DNA of 35,306 nucleotides from JANSWP01 sp041941305 (GTDB lineage: Bacteria > Bacteroidota > Bacteroidia > Chitinophagales > Saprospiraceae): assembly GCA_041941305.1 (NCBI GenBank), contig JBGTQJ010000082.1:1-35306 (forward strand), written 5' to 3'. The position numbers and the translations under genes were made by a program. Below are positions 16,249 to 24,110 of this stretch, piece after piece (position 1 is the first letter of the stretch; each line of letters starts with the position of its first letter). The notes under the pieces were generated by a model. That model did not search any database and was not told the DNA's origin. It saw only the letters and a list, made by a program, of their open reading frames with translations.

Positions 16249-17499
16249 ATGGATAAGAAAATTCAAAAGAAACGATTTACCTGGCAAAAAATCTTGTTGT
16301 ATGCTGTCATTTTAGGAGCTGCCGGATTTTTGTTTTCTGCTATTTATAAAGATGCCGGCACCTCTCGCCTGAATGTGGAAACGGAGCGCTTATTAATTGA
16401 TACTGTCCATCAGGGCGTCTTCCAGGAATTTATTCCTGTAACGGGCGTTGTACAACCCATAAAAACGGTCTTTATCGATGCAGTTGAAGGCGGAAGGGTA
16501 GAAGAAAAATTGGTAGAAGACGGCGCAATGGTCACCCAGGGACAAGCCATTCTAAGATTATCCAACCCGGATTTACAATTAAGTTACCTCAACCAGGAAG
16601 CCAATATCGTCGCACAAATCAATCAATTGCGAAGCAACAGCATCATGATGGAACAACAAAGTCTGAATTTACAGGAACAGGCTTTGGACGTAGAGTATCG
16701 GATTGATTTACTAGATGAACGAACCAAAAGAAACAAGGAATTGGCAGAAAATGGCGCACTGGATCGCGTGACTTTTGAAGAAACAAAAGACGAGTACGAA
16801 CACCTATTGCGCAGAAGGGCTATGTTGGCAAAAACGATAACCAGGGACAGCATGTTTCAAGTGTTGCAACAGGAACAAATGGAGTCCTCTCTGGATTTGA
16901 TGGAGCGCAACCTCGAATTTGGCAAAAAAAGTATTGATAATCTGACTGTTAAAGCCCCTATCAATGGACAACTTTCTGGCTTGGATACTGAATTGGGAGA
17001 ATTGATTTCTGAAGGAGAAAGCATCGCCCAAATTGACGATCTAAGCAACTACAAAATCCTCACCCGTATTGATGAATTCTATATTTCCAGAATTTTTATC
17101 AATCAGGAAGGTTCTTTCCTTTTTGCCGGCAAACGTTACAACCTGATCATCAAAAAGATATATCCACAAGTCACCAACGGCGCTTTTGAGGTCGATATGG
17201 TTTTCACTGGCGAAGTTCCTGAAGGAATTAAAAGAGGACAAACCGTTTCCATCAAACTGGAATTAAGTGCGGAACAGGAAGCGCTTTTGCTAGCCAAAGG
17301 AAGTTTCTACCAAACCACAGGTGGCAATTGGGTGTATCTGGTTGATCCAACCTCTAATTCAGCCAGAAAGATGGATATCAAAGTTGGCAAGCAAAACCCC
17401 AATTATTATGAAGTGCTGGCTGGCTTGAATCCTGGAGATATTGTGATTACCTCCAGCTATGAGAATTTTGGGGATAAGGATGTGTTGGAGTTGCAGTAG
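16249..17499 (+). CDS. HlyD/MacA-type periplasmic adaptor (membrane fusion protein)
   Basis: 416 residues. One N-terminal membrane anchor at about 15-33, then a lipoyl/barrel-sandwich half (VTGVVQPIKTVFIDAVEGGR), a long alpha-helical hairpin rich in Gln/Glu/Leu at about 115-225, the returning lipoyl half (LTVKAPINGQLSGLDTELGE) and beta-barrel plus membrane-proximal domains (IVITSSYENF near the end). Such adaptors bridge inner-membrane ABC or RND pumps to TolC-like outer-membrane channels. Here neither pump nor channel is adjacent: the next gene is a sulfatase on the opposite strand. The length and anchor resemble adaptors of the MacAB-like ABC group. The partner is probably elsewhere in the genome. 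Confidence 0.85.
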   Translation: MDKKIQKKRFTWQKILLYAVILGAAGFLFSAIYKDAGTSRLNVETERLLIDTVHQGVFQEFIPVTGVVQPIKTVFIDAVEGGRVEEKLVEDGAMVTQGQAILRLSNPDLQLSYLNQEANIVAQINQLRSNSIMMEQQSLNLQEQALDVEYRIDLLDERTKRNKELAENGALDRVTFEETKDEYEHLLRRRAMLAKTITRDSMFQVLQQEQMESSLDLMERNLEFGKKSIDNLTVKAPINGQLSGLDTELGELISEGESIAQIDDLSNYKILTRIDEFYISRIFINQEGSFLFAGKRYNLIIKKIYPQVTNGAFEVDMVFTGEVPEGIKRGQTVSIKLELSAEQEALLLAKGSFYQTTGGNWVYLVDPTSNSARKMDIKVGKQNPNYYEVLAGLNPGDIVITSSYENFGDKDVLELQ

Positions 17500-17522
17500 A
17501 TGGTAGCTAAACTCATTACCTG

Positions 17523-17568
17523 CACCCGCATTTACGATTTTGGATTTACGATTTACGAAATGCGGGTG
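17523..17568. repeat. Fold-back of ATTTACG words between convergent genes
   Basis: CACCCGCATTT (17523-17533) and AAATGCGGGTG (17558-17568) are exact complements; between them ATTTACG is repeated three times. It sits between the stop codons of the adaptor (17499) and sulfatase (17606) genes, so it could act as a bidirectional transcript end, although there is no strong T-run. Confidence 0.6.
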
Positions 17569-17605
17569 GAGGTTCCCGTTCAGGGGTTGGGGATGCGAAA
17601 AGGCA

Positions 17606-19117
17606 TCATTCTTCCTCAAAATCTGGATTCTCCAAAGGCATTTTAGCTCCAGTCTCTTCCAGCCATTTTTTCAGTTTCTGATTCATTCTCTCCACCTTTT
17701 CAGGCAATTCCATAGCTAAATTATTTGCTTCTCCTATATCCTCTTTCAAATTATACAATTCAAAACTACTTGTCTCATAACGTTTGATCAACTTCCAATC
17801 TCCTTCCCGGATGATGCTGTAAGGCTTTACTTTTTGCCCCCACCAATAATGTGGAAAATGCCAAAAAATAGCTTCTCGTTTTGGTGCTTCCTTTTGCAAT
17901 AAAACATTCGAAAAATTCAAGCCATCAAAAGTCAGTTTATCTGGAATTTCCACTTCTGCTAACTGGCAAAGAGTAGGTAAAAAATCAATACTGCTAACTT
18001 GAAAATCACTTTTGGTAGAAGGGTTGATTTTTTTGGGCCAACTCACAATCATCGGCTCCCGAATCCCGCCTTCATAAGCATGTCCCTTTCCAAGTCTTAA
18101 GGGTGAATTATCTGTCGAGACGATATGTCCACCATTATCAGAAAAGAAAACCACTATGGTATTTTCTCTCAAATTCAGTGAATCCAATGTATTCATAATG
18201 CTACCAACTGCATCATCAAGGCTTTCTATCATAGCTGCATAAATTGGATTTCGTTGGGCATCTAATGGTTTTCTGCTTCTAAACCTTGCACTCATTAAAT
18301 CTTCCTCCCGATATTGAGGTAAGTGGGGACTTTCCAACTGCTTGTTTTTGTATTTTTCAATTAATTCTTCTTTTGCCTGCAGTGGAGTATGCACTGTGTA
18401 ATGCCACATATTCAGAAAAAAAGGCTGGTCTTTATGCTGTTTTATGAAATTTACAGCTTCATCAGCTTCCCGGTCAGTAAGATATTCTCCTGGATTTCTG
18501 CCTGGAAGGTTTTCAATACGGAATTTTTGGTTTGCATAAGGATCAAAATAAACAGGTGGCTGTCCGTAATCAGTTCCCCCAAAATTATAGTCAAAACCCT
18601 GATTTTCCGGATGCCAACCAGTTGGTCCCAAATGCCATTTTCCGATGTGGGCAGTTGCGTAGCCAGCATTTTTCATAACTTCTGCAATTGTTACCTCCTC
18701 CAATTCCATCCACCAGGGGTTTTTTGGTGTAAGCAATTTCCTTTTGGGGAATGTATCATAACCAATTGGGTTTTGCTTGTCTTCTGGCACCACTACACCT
18801 GAAAATCGTCCTCGAATCCAGTCTGTAATCCCCATTCTTGCAGGATACTTTCCTGTCATAATAGAAGCTCTCGTAGGGGAACAAACTGCACAAGCTGCAT
18901 AAGCATTGGTGAAATGCATCCCACTTTCCGCCAAAGCATCAATATGTGGAGTTTCATAAAAGGTGCTGCCCATAAAACCTACATCCTTCCAACCCAGGTC
19001 ATCAACAAGGATGAAAATGATATTGGGCTTTTCAAATGCTTTTTCAGTTGTTGAACAGGTATAAAAAATTAAGCAGCATGTGAGCATAAAGAAGGAGTTT
19101 CGTCTCATTTTTTTCAT
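17606..19117 (-). CDS. Sulfatase (formylglycine-dependent, lipoprotein)
   Basis: 503 residues from ATG at 19117 (a second ATG three codons in is also possible). The N-terminus ends in IFYTC with C21 as probable lipobox cysteine, so the enzyme is likely a lipoprotein. It belongs to the type I sulfatases of the alkaline phosphatase superfamily, which hydrolyse sulfate esters of glycans or other compounds. The signature is CSPTRASIMTGKYP with C79 to be converted to formylglycine and R83. D39-D40 in ILVDDLGW and FFSDNGG supply calcium ligands, and GKWHLGP is the second signature. Activity needs a formylglycine-generating enzyme or anSME encoded elsewhere. There are no glycan-utilisation neighbours, so the substrate cannot be assigned. 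It resembles N-acetylgalactosamine/arylsulfatase A-type family members. Confidence 0.92.
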   Translation of the reverse strand: MKKMRRNSFFMLTCCLIFYTCSTTEKAFEKPNIIFILVDDLGWKDVGFMGSTFYETPHIDALAESGMHFTNAYAACAVCSPTRASIMTGKYPARMGITDWIRGRFSGVVVPEDKQNPIGYDTFPKRKLLTPKNPWWMELEEVTIAEVMKNAGYATAHIGKWHLGPTGWHPENQGFDYNFGGTDYGQPPVYFDPYANQKFRIENLPGRNPGEYLTDREADEAVNFIKQHKDQPFFLNMWHYTVHTPLQAKEELIEKYKNKQLESPHLPQYREEDLMSARFRSRKPLDAQRNPIYAAMIESLDDAVGSIMNTLDSLNLRENTIVVFFSDNGGHIVSTDNSPLRLGKGHAYEGGIREPMIVSWPKKINPSTKSDFQVSSIDFLPTLCQLAEVEIPDKLTFDGLNFSNVLLQKEAPKREAIFWHFPHYWWGQKVKPYSIIREGDWKLIKRYETSSFELYNLKEDIGEANNLAMELPEKVERMNQKLKKWLEETGAKMPLENPDFEEE

Positions 19118-19163
19118 TTCTGGTAAGGACCCGGTTAAATTTGATTATTTAATCCGTTATCAC

Positions 19164-19183
19164 AGCGTTTCCCAAAGGGACGC
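19164..19183 (-). repeat. GTCCCTTTGGGAAACGCT repeat copy
   Basis: On the minus strand GCGTCCCTTTGGGAAACGCT, an imperfect palindrome related to 5281-5299 and 29708-29727. It sits between the divergent sulfatase and alpha/beta-hydrolase genes, within 100 bp of both starts. Confidence 0.5.
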
Positions 19184-19263
19184 CTCTGGAGCACACTGTC
19201 CGGGTCAATGACATTAATGTCGATGTTTGACTCAAAAATGAAAAATTACAAAAATTGCCGAAG

Positions 19264-20226
19264 ATGAAACAAAAAATTATAAAACGACCATTTCTCAAAA
19301 AACTGCTTTGGATTGGCCTATTCTGTTTTCTTCTTGGAAACTTCATCGTGTACAATCACGCATACCAATTTACCCATTTTGGAGATAGTACCATCACCAG
19401 AACAAATCGCCCGGAAAATCTTAGTTTAGGCGAAAAACTTCAGACACTTTTCTTTGGCATCCAAATTCCAAAACCAACTAACAAACATTTCCCAAATAGG
19501 GAATACAAAACTATCTTTATTAAAAGCTATGAGCGATTGGAAGCATGGGAGATAATGATGCCTGAATCAAAAGGCTTGGTATTACTCTTTCATGGTTATT
19601 CTACTTCCAAAGCAGGATTGCTTTCCTATTCAAATGCGTTTAATGAAAAAGGATATTCTACTCTGTTAGTAGATTTTATGGGCAGCGGTGGCTCAACTGG
19701 TCATACGACCACTATTGGCTTTAAAGAAGGAGCAGATGTAAAAGCTACTTTTGAATATGCAAAAAAGACCTATCCCAATACCGAAATCATCCTTTTCGGC
19801 TCTTCCATGGGTTCAGCAGCCATTTTAAAGTCGCTTGCTACTTATAAAATTCAACCTGACAAAATCATCCTGGAATGCCCCTTTGGCAGTATGCTCACCA
19901 CCACTCGAAAACGCTTTGAAGCAATGGGTTTACCTACTTTTCCCTTCGCAGAATGGTTGTTGTTTTATGGCGGTCTGCAAAATGGGTTCAATGCCTTCCA
20001 ACACAACCCAAGTAAATATGCCAGGCAAAACACCATCCCTACCCTACTGCACTATGGTGCCAAAGATGCTCGGGTTACGAGGAAGGAAATTGATGAAATT
20101 TATGAAAACCTGGCTGGGGAAAAACACTTAACCATTTTTGAAAATTCAGGACACGCTATTTATTTGAATCATGATTCAGTTAAGTGGCATGAGTCGGTTG
20201 AACTTTTTTTGGGATTGGAGGACTAA
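19264..20226 (+). CDS. Alpha/beta-fold serine hydrolase, membrane-anchored
   Basis: 320 residues from the ATG at 19264; the in-frame TTG three codons earlier is less likely. The basic N-terminus MKQKIIKRPFLKKLL and a hydrophobic stretch (about 12-31) predict a signal anchor with an extracytoplasmic hydrolase domain. Catalytic features: oxyanion region LLFHGYSTSKAG, nucleophile elbow FGSSMGSA with S181, D268 in YGAKDARV, and H297 in ENSGHAIY. The overall pattern fits the BAAT/FrsA-like or 'alpha/beta hydrolase_4' group of small-ester hydrolases. The substrate is unknown. Its TAA stop overlaps an ATG that opens a 34-codon remnant of an exonuclease gene. Confidence 0.85.
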   Translation: MKQKIIKRPFLKKLLWIGLFCFLLGNFIVYNHAYQFTHFGDSTITRTNRPENLSLGEKLQTLFFGIQIPKPTNKHFPNREYKTIFIKSYERLEAWEIMMPESKGLVLLFHGYSTSKAGLLSYSNAFNEKGYSTLLVDFMGSGGSTGHTTTIGFKEGADVKATFEYAKKTYPNTEIILFGSSMGSAAILKSLATYKIQPDKIILECPFGSMLTTTRKRFEAMGLPTFPFAEWLLFYGGLQNGFNAFQHNPSKYARQNTIPTLLHYGAKDARVTRKEIDEIYENLAGEKHLTIFENSGHAIYLNHDSVKWHESVELFLGLED

Positions 20227-20330
20227 TGAATGAGGGTTTGGAATTAGAAGGTACTCACCATAGAGGCATCGATGATGCAAAGAATATTGCCAAAATTTTT
20301 ATTAGGTATTTTGAAGAGTGGGAGTATTAA
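20226..20330 (+). pseudogene. C-terminal remnant of an ERI1/KapD-like DEDDh 3'-5' exonuclease
   Basis: 34 codons opening at the ATG that overlaps the hydrolase stop (TAATG). The peptide contains LELEGTHHRGIDDAKNIAKI, which matches the exo III block (H...D) and following helix that end ERI1/KapD-type DEDDh exonucleases. Nothing upstream in any frame supplies the exo I or exo II blocks; that DNA is the intact hydrolase gene. I therefore read it as the tail of a gene whose front was replaced or deleted, not as a full gene. A functional micro-protein is a less likely alternative. Confidence 0.6.
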
Positions 20331-20450
20331 AGGCAAAATGTAAAAGTTAAAAGTTAAAATGTAAAAGTTGGGATCATATTCAATAACTTATACTCAAAGC
20401 CAGAACTGGCAAGAACTTTTAAGTTGTTCATTTAACCTTTTGCCTTTTAA
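20327..20450. repeat. Fold-back element built on AAAAGTTA words
   Basis: The left arm (20327-20370) reads TTAAAGGCAAAATGTAAAAG followed by iterated TTAAAAGTTAAAATG words. The right arm (20414-20450) carries AACTTTTAAG...TTTAACCTTTTGCCTTTTAA. Near the loop, GCCAG-AA-CTGGC at 20399-20410 is a small perfect hairpin. The element ends 9 bp before the stop codon of the minus-strand membrane protein, between convergent genes. Confidence 0.6.
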
Positions 20451-20458
20451 AAATCTAG

Positions 20459-21793
20459 CTATTGCTTCCAAAATGGAAAGGTGACCAGTTCTCTGGTCCG
20501 GACGCTATCTTCAAATTCCGTCTCCAATGTTCTCAAATCGATTTTCAAATCATGTTGACCTCGATTCAAGTGTGCAACGTCAATAATGGTAAGCACGCCT
20601 TTCTCTTTTTTATCTGGATGGGTATAAAAATGGTATTTCAAATCGAGGTACAAACTATCGTTGATGTAAATTTCGTGTAGCTGTTTGAAACATTGAAGGG
20701 CGGTATCTGCTGCACTCTCTCTGAAATCGGTTGAGCTGATTTTTATAGAAGAAGCATAATACCCAGACTTCCTAAAAGGTTCAAAATCAGGGCAGAAGTC
20801 TGTTAACCGCTCATCATGTCTTCTTGAGCGGTATGGAATGAATAGCTCCAAAAAGTCATTATCCAGATACTTCGAAGGAATACTTGCTTTACTTACGATG
20901 GCTCTTTCCGGTCGTAAATCATCATAATATTCATGCTGCATCGTCTGCCCGTGGTCGTCTTTTTCCATAGGAAACCAAAAATGGGTTTGGGGTCTAAAAG
21001 ACAATCCAATCAATACAATTAGAACATAAGGAACCAGAAAATACCCCAGTCGCCTTCCAAACTTGTTGTCTATCAAATTATAATAAAGTGGTCGGTATAA
21101 AAAGGAAAGCGTAATGAGACTAAAAAACCGGTAAATCGGAAAGTATATTTTGGAAAACCATTTGACTCGTTTCAATTTTCCCAAAGAAACAAAATCAAGA
21201 AAATATAGCAATCCAAAGAAATTATAAACAAGAATAAAGATGAGTTTTGGCAACTCCCCAACTACATCAATCCTTGCCTCTATCACATCTCTGAAGAGAG
21301 AAATACCCAGGATTTGAACCATAAAAAACATTCCCAAGGCAATAAACATGAAAATAATCAAAAAGGTAAAAGCAAAAACGACACTACAATATTTCTCCAG
21401 TCGCTCAATATATTCATCATAAGGAATGGTCTTCTTACGCAGCCATGCATCAAATTTTGGAGACAACCTCAGTTCATCAAAATCAATTTCTCCCGAAATG
21501 TAGCGCAAACCTATCGCTGCAATCCAAAAACCTCTTAATACGACATGACAAATTAAATTTACCAACAAGAAAAACCAGGCACCGCTAAGGATTGCGAAAA
21601 AGATATGAGGAATTCCAGTTGATTCCAATCCTGTCCCTGCCACCTCTATACTCACTCCCAAATCAATAAGAGGATCATACAAGCTTGCAACCAGAAATAT
21701 GGCAAAACCGGAAATGATGAGTTCCAATTGCCAACTTTCCTGCTGGAGTAACTCAAGCCATTTAGAGAGTTTGGATTTGTGATTCTCTTCCAT
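20459..21793 (-). CDS. Uncharacterised polytopic membrane protein
   Basis: 444 residues from ATG. I do not recognise a named family. Hydrophobic stretches occur at about 27-50, 66-90, 136-166, 185-203, 222-236 and 250-266, suggesting six or so membrane segments. A soluble cytoplasmic loop (about 95-135, FDELRLSPKFDAWLRKKTIP) follows the second. The C-terminal third (about 270-444) is hydrophilic, contains TMQHEYYDDLRPERAIVSKA and EIYINDSLYLDLKYHFY, and is probably a periplasmic beta-rich domain. No transport or catalytic motif was seen. Its only same-strand neighbour is a truncated 37-codon ORF 61 bp upstream. Confidence 0.7.
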   Translation of the reverse strand: MEENHKSKLSKWLELLQQESWQLELIISGFAIFLVASLYDPLIDLGVSIEVAGTGLESTGIPHIFFAILSGAWFFLLVNLICHVVLRGFWIAAIGLRYISGEIDFDELRLSPKFDAWLRKKTIPYDEYIERLEKYCSVVFAFTFLIIFMFIALGMFFMVQILGISLFRDVIEARIDVVGELPKLIFILVYNFFGLLYFLDFVSLGKLKRVKWFSKIYFPIYRFFSLITLSFLYRPLYYNLIDNKFGRRLGYFLVPYVLIVLIGLSFRPQTHFWFPMEKDDHGQTMQHEYYDDLRPERAIVSKASIPSKYLDNDFLELFIPYRSRRHDERLTDFCPDFEPFRKSGYYASSIKISSTDFRESAADTALQCFKQLHEIYINDSLYLDLKYHFYTHPDKKEKGVLTIIDVAHLNRGQHDLKIDLRTLETEFEDSVRTRELVTFPFWKQ

Positions 21794-21854
21794 GTAGGTA
21801 CAAAATGATTCTGGCGGAAGTTATGGACAATTTAGAATTTGCCAGCCCTATTCC

Positions 21855-21968
21855 CTATTTTTTAGACGAAGGATTCATTGCTGCTCCCCCATTTAACTCC
21901 CAAACTTTGGCGAGGGCATCTCTTTCTGAATCTGGCTTGTCTGGGATGAGGAGTGTTTTTCCTTTCAT
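21855..21968 (-). pseudogene. 37-codon ORF, possible N-terminal stub of a larger protein
   Basis: Starts at ATG with MKGKTLLIPDKPDSERDALA followed by KVWELNGG, then ends AAMNPSSKK-stop. From memory, IPDKPDxERDxxAxxWxxxGG resembles the start of a family of bacterial ATP-grasp-like proteins several hundred residues long; here the match ends abruptly after GG. It is therefore more likely a truncated stub than a complete gene. It precedes the membrane protein by 61 bp on the same strand, so it would be translated from the same message if expressed. Confidence 0.35.
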
Positions 21969-22121
21969 AAAATGTATTGAATTGGATTTAGTAAATGAAA
22001 AAGTCGTTTAAAAAGATTTAATGATAGTTCAAAACCTACCTAATAGTCCAAGGACCAATTTATTGATTTTCAACCCCTTAATACATAAATCTCATTTTGT
22101 CACATCCAAGGTAACAAGCGA

Positions 22122-22191
22122 AGTCTCTCAAAGAGGACTCTGCGGTCTTTGTTGTACTTTATTACTATGCCAGAGTCCTCTTCGAGAGACT
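22122..22191. repeat. Inverted repeat with 21-nt arms (one mismatch)
   Basis: 22122-22142 and 22171-22191 are reverse complements at 20 of 21 positions, spacer 28 nt. The arms contain AGTCTCTC-AAGAGGACTCTG, itself a short internal fold. It is located upstream of the SWIM gene. Confidence 0.65.
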
Positions 22192-22305
22192 CCACCAACA
22201 ACGTTTATATTTTTCAACAGCACCAATTGAAATCCCTCTGTATCATTTTGAACAATTTTCTTCTAATTTAGCTTCCTGAAATTTTATTAACTGAATTTGA
22301 ATACT

Positions 22306-24048
22306 ATGAGTTTCCCACTTAGCACTTTCAGATCACACCTCCCTTCAGATATTCTGCAAAAAGGTCAAGATTATTGGAACAACAACGCCGTTGATGACTT
22401 AATTGAAACCGCAGATGGTTATGAGGCTACCGTTTTTGGTACTGATGATTATGAAGTGTATGTAGATGTTGATAATGGAACGGTCGAACATTGGTCTTGT
22501 GACTGCCTTTATGATTGGGGACCAATTTGTAAACATGTAGCGGCTGTTTTGTTTGAAATAGAAGCAAGAAATCAATCCAAAGTTTATTCAAGTTCCAGAA
22601 TGATAAAACTTGGAAAAAATATTCAAAAACCTCCATTGGAAAAGATTTTAGAACAACTATCAGAAGTTGAGCTTCGAAAACTGATGCTTTATTTTGCCAA
22701 AAAAGACAAATCAATAAAAGCTCATTTACTCACCAAATATGCAAATCTGGCAGGAGATACTGGTAAAGAACATTTCAAAAATTTGGTCAAATCAATCATT
22801 GATGCACATACAGGAGGAAGGCATGGGTTTATTGAATATCAAGAAGCAAGTAGGCTAGGCAACAAATTGTTCGATTTAATTTACAATACAAAAAAGACCT
22901 TACCTAATGGAAGTGAGATACAATTGGTTTATTTATGCGAAGCAATAATTGTACAATTAGCCAAAGCCTATCAATATGCTGATGACTCAAGTGGCAGCAT
23001 GGGCATGGCGATGGAGGAAGCCATTTCCCAACTGACAACTTTGGCTAGTAAAGAATCTGATTATCCACAAGATTTAGTGCAATACATTTATGAGTTTGCG
23101 ATGAGGGAAAATAGTTTGGCAGAGGAAAACGGTGACTGGGCTTACTCAATTCGAGATCTAGTAGTCACAGCAGCTCGAAAGCAAGAGCAAATTCAAGCCC
23201 TTATTAATGAATTGGAAACAGTCATTGAACAAGCCAAAAATCAGCAAGCAAACTTTTCTAGCAAATATCGAGCAGAATCAGCTGCTGAAATGAAATTGGA
23301 ATTATTGGAAGATTGGTTTTCAAAAGAAGAAGCTGAAACCTTTTTATATAAAAACCTCCAGTATTCAAAATTTCGAACTCAAGCTTTGGAAAAAGCCATG
23401 CAGGAAAAGAGATATGATGAAGTGGCAAAACTTGCCAATGAGGGAATTGAATTTGATACTCAAAGAAATTATGCAGGTCTAGTCAATCAATGGAAGGAGT
23501 GGCTTCGAAAATTGGCAAATGCAACAGGCGATAAAAAAACGCTTGCCGAAATGACCGAAAAAATGTTTCTGGAAAGCAACCGCATGAATTATTACCAGGA
23601 ACTGAAATCTCAACTTAGTAAAGCCGAATGGAAAGAAAAAGTAGAGCAATTTTTAAAAAAATATCGCGCTAAAGAAAGACCGACTTATTGGGGACCTAGA
23701 TTCAATCATATGGTGGGCATTATACTGGAAGCAGAAGAACGCTGGGATGATCTGATGGTAGAAATAGAAAAAAACCCTTCCTTGGATCTTTTGGAAAAAT
23801 ACCGCAAGTACCTGGGTAAACGATTTTCAGAAAAATATCTGGAATTATATGACGGGCATGTTCGCTCTTTTATGGAAAATAATACGGGCAGAAGTATTTA
23901 TCAAAATGCTTGTGAATATCTGAAGGTCATGCAAAATTTGGGAGGAAAAAATAGAGTAGATAAAATTATTTCAGATTGGAGAGCCACCTATCCGAGAAGA
24001 CCAGCAATGTTGGAGGAGTTGGAGAAATTTGAAAAATCGAAAAAATGA
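22306..24048 (+). CDS. SWIM zinc-finger protein
   Basis: 580 residues from the ATG at 22306; an in-frame TTG three codons earlier is unlikely. A SWIM finger near the N-terminus has the form CxCx7CxH, with ligands C65, C67, C75 and H77 (SCDCLYDWGPICKHVAAVLF). SWIM fingers bind nucleic acid or proteins and in bacteria often precede SNF2 helicases. Here no helicase domain follows: residues 100-580 are almost entirely alpha-helical, charged and repeat-like (TPR/HEAT-like, for example FRTQALEKAMQEKRYDEVAK), as in SWIM proteins studied only as hypotheticals. It lies 62 bp upstream of the HTCS gene on the same strand and may be co-transcribed with it. The function is unknown. Confidence 0.8.
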   Translation: MSFPLSTFRSHLPSDILQKGQDYWNNNAVDDLIETADGYEATVFGTDDYEVYVDVDNGTVEHWSCDCLYDWGPICKHVAAVLFEIEARNQSKVYSSSRMIKLGKNIQKPPLEKILEQLSEVELRKLMLYFAKKDKSIKAHLLTKYANLAGDTGKEHFKNLVKSIIDAHTGGRHGFIEYQEASRLGNKLFDLIYNTKKTLPNGSEIQLVYLCEAIIVQLAKAYQYADDSSGSMGMAMEEAISQLTTLASKESDYPQDLVQYIYEFAMRENSLAEENGDWAYSIRDLVVTAARKQEQIQALINELETVIEQAKNQQANFSSKYRAESAAEMKLELLEDWFSKEEAETFLYKNLQYSKFRTQALEKAMQEKRYDEVAKLANEGIEFDTQRNYAGLVNQWKEWLRKLANATGDKKTLAEMTEKMFLESNRMNYYQELKSQLSKAEWKEKVEQFLKKYRAKERPTYWGPRFNHMVGIILEAEERWDDLMVEIEKNPSLDLLEKYRKYLGKRFSEKYLELYDGHVRSFMENNTGRSIYQNACEYLKVMQNLGGKNRVDKIISDWRATYPRRPAMLEELEKFEKSKK

Positions 24049-24110
24049 AATATTTTCACTGCACTTAATCCCAAAATCTGACTACAAAAAAACTGAGAAA
24101 ACACTTTTTT

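Larger units (their letters stand above)
21794..22305. other. 512-bp intergenic region with gene fragment and inverted repeat
   Basis: Between the divergent membrane-protein and SWIM-protein genes. It holds the 37-codon minus-strand fragment (21855-21968) and a 21-nt inverted repeat (22122-22191). Other plus-strand ORFs here are antisense or low-complexity and have no family resemblance. No clear promoter box was found. Confidence 0.6.

Noticed and set aside
21805..22230. Plus-strand ORFs of 68-69 codons between the membrane and SWIM genes
   Set aside because: The first is antisense to the more convincing minus-strand fragment at 21855-21968; the second runs through the inverted repeat.
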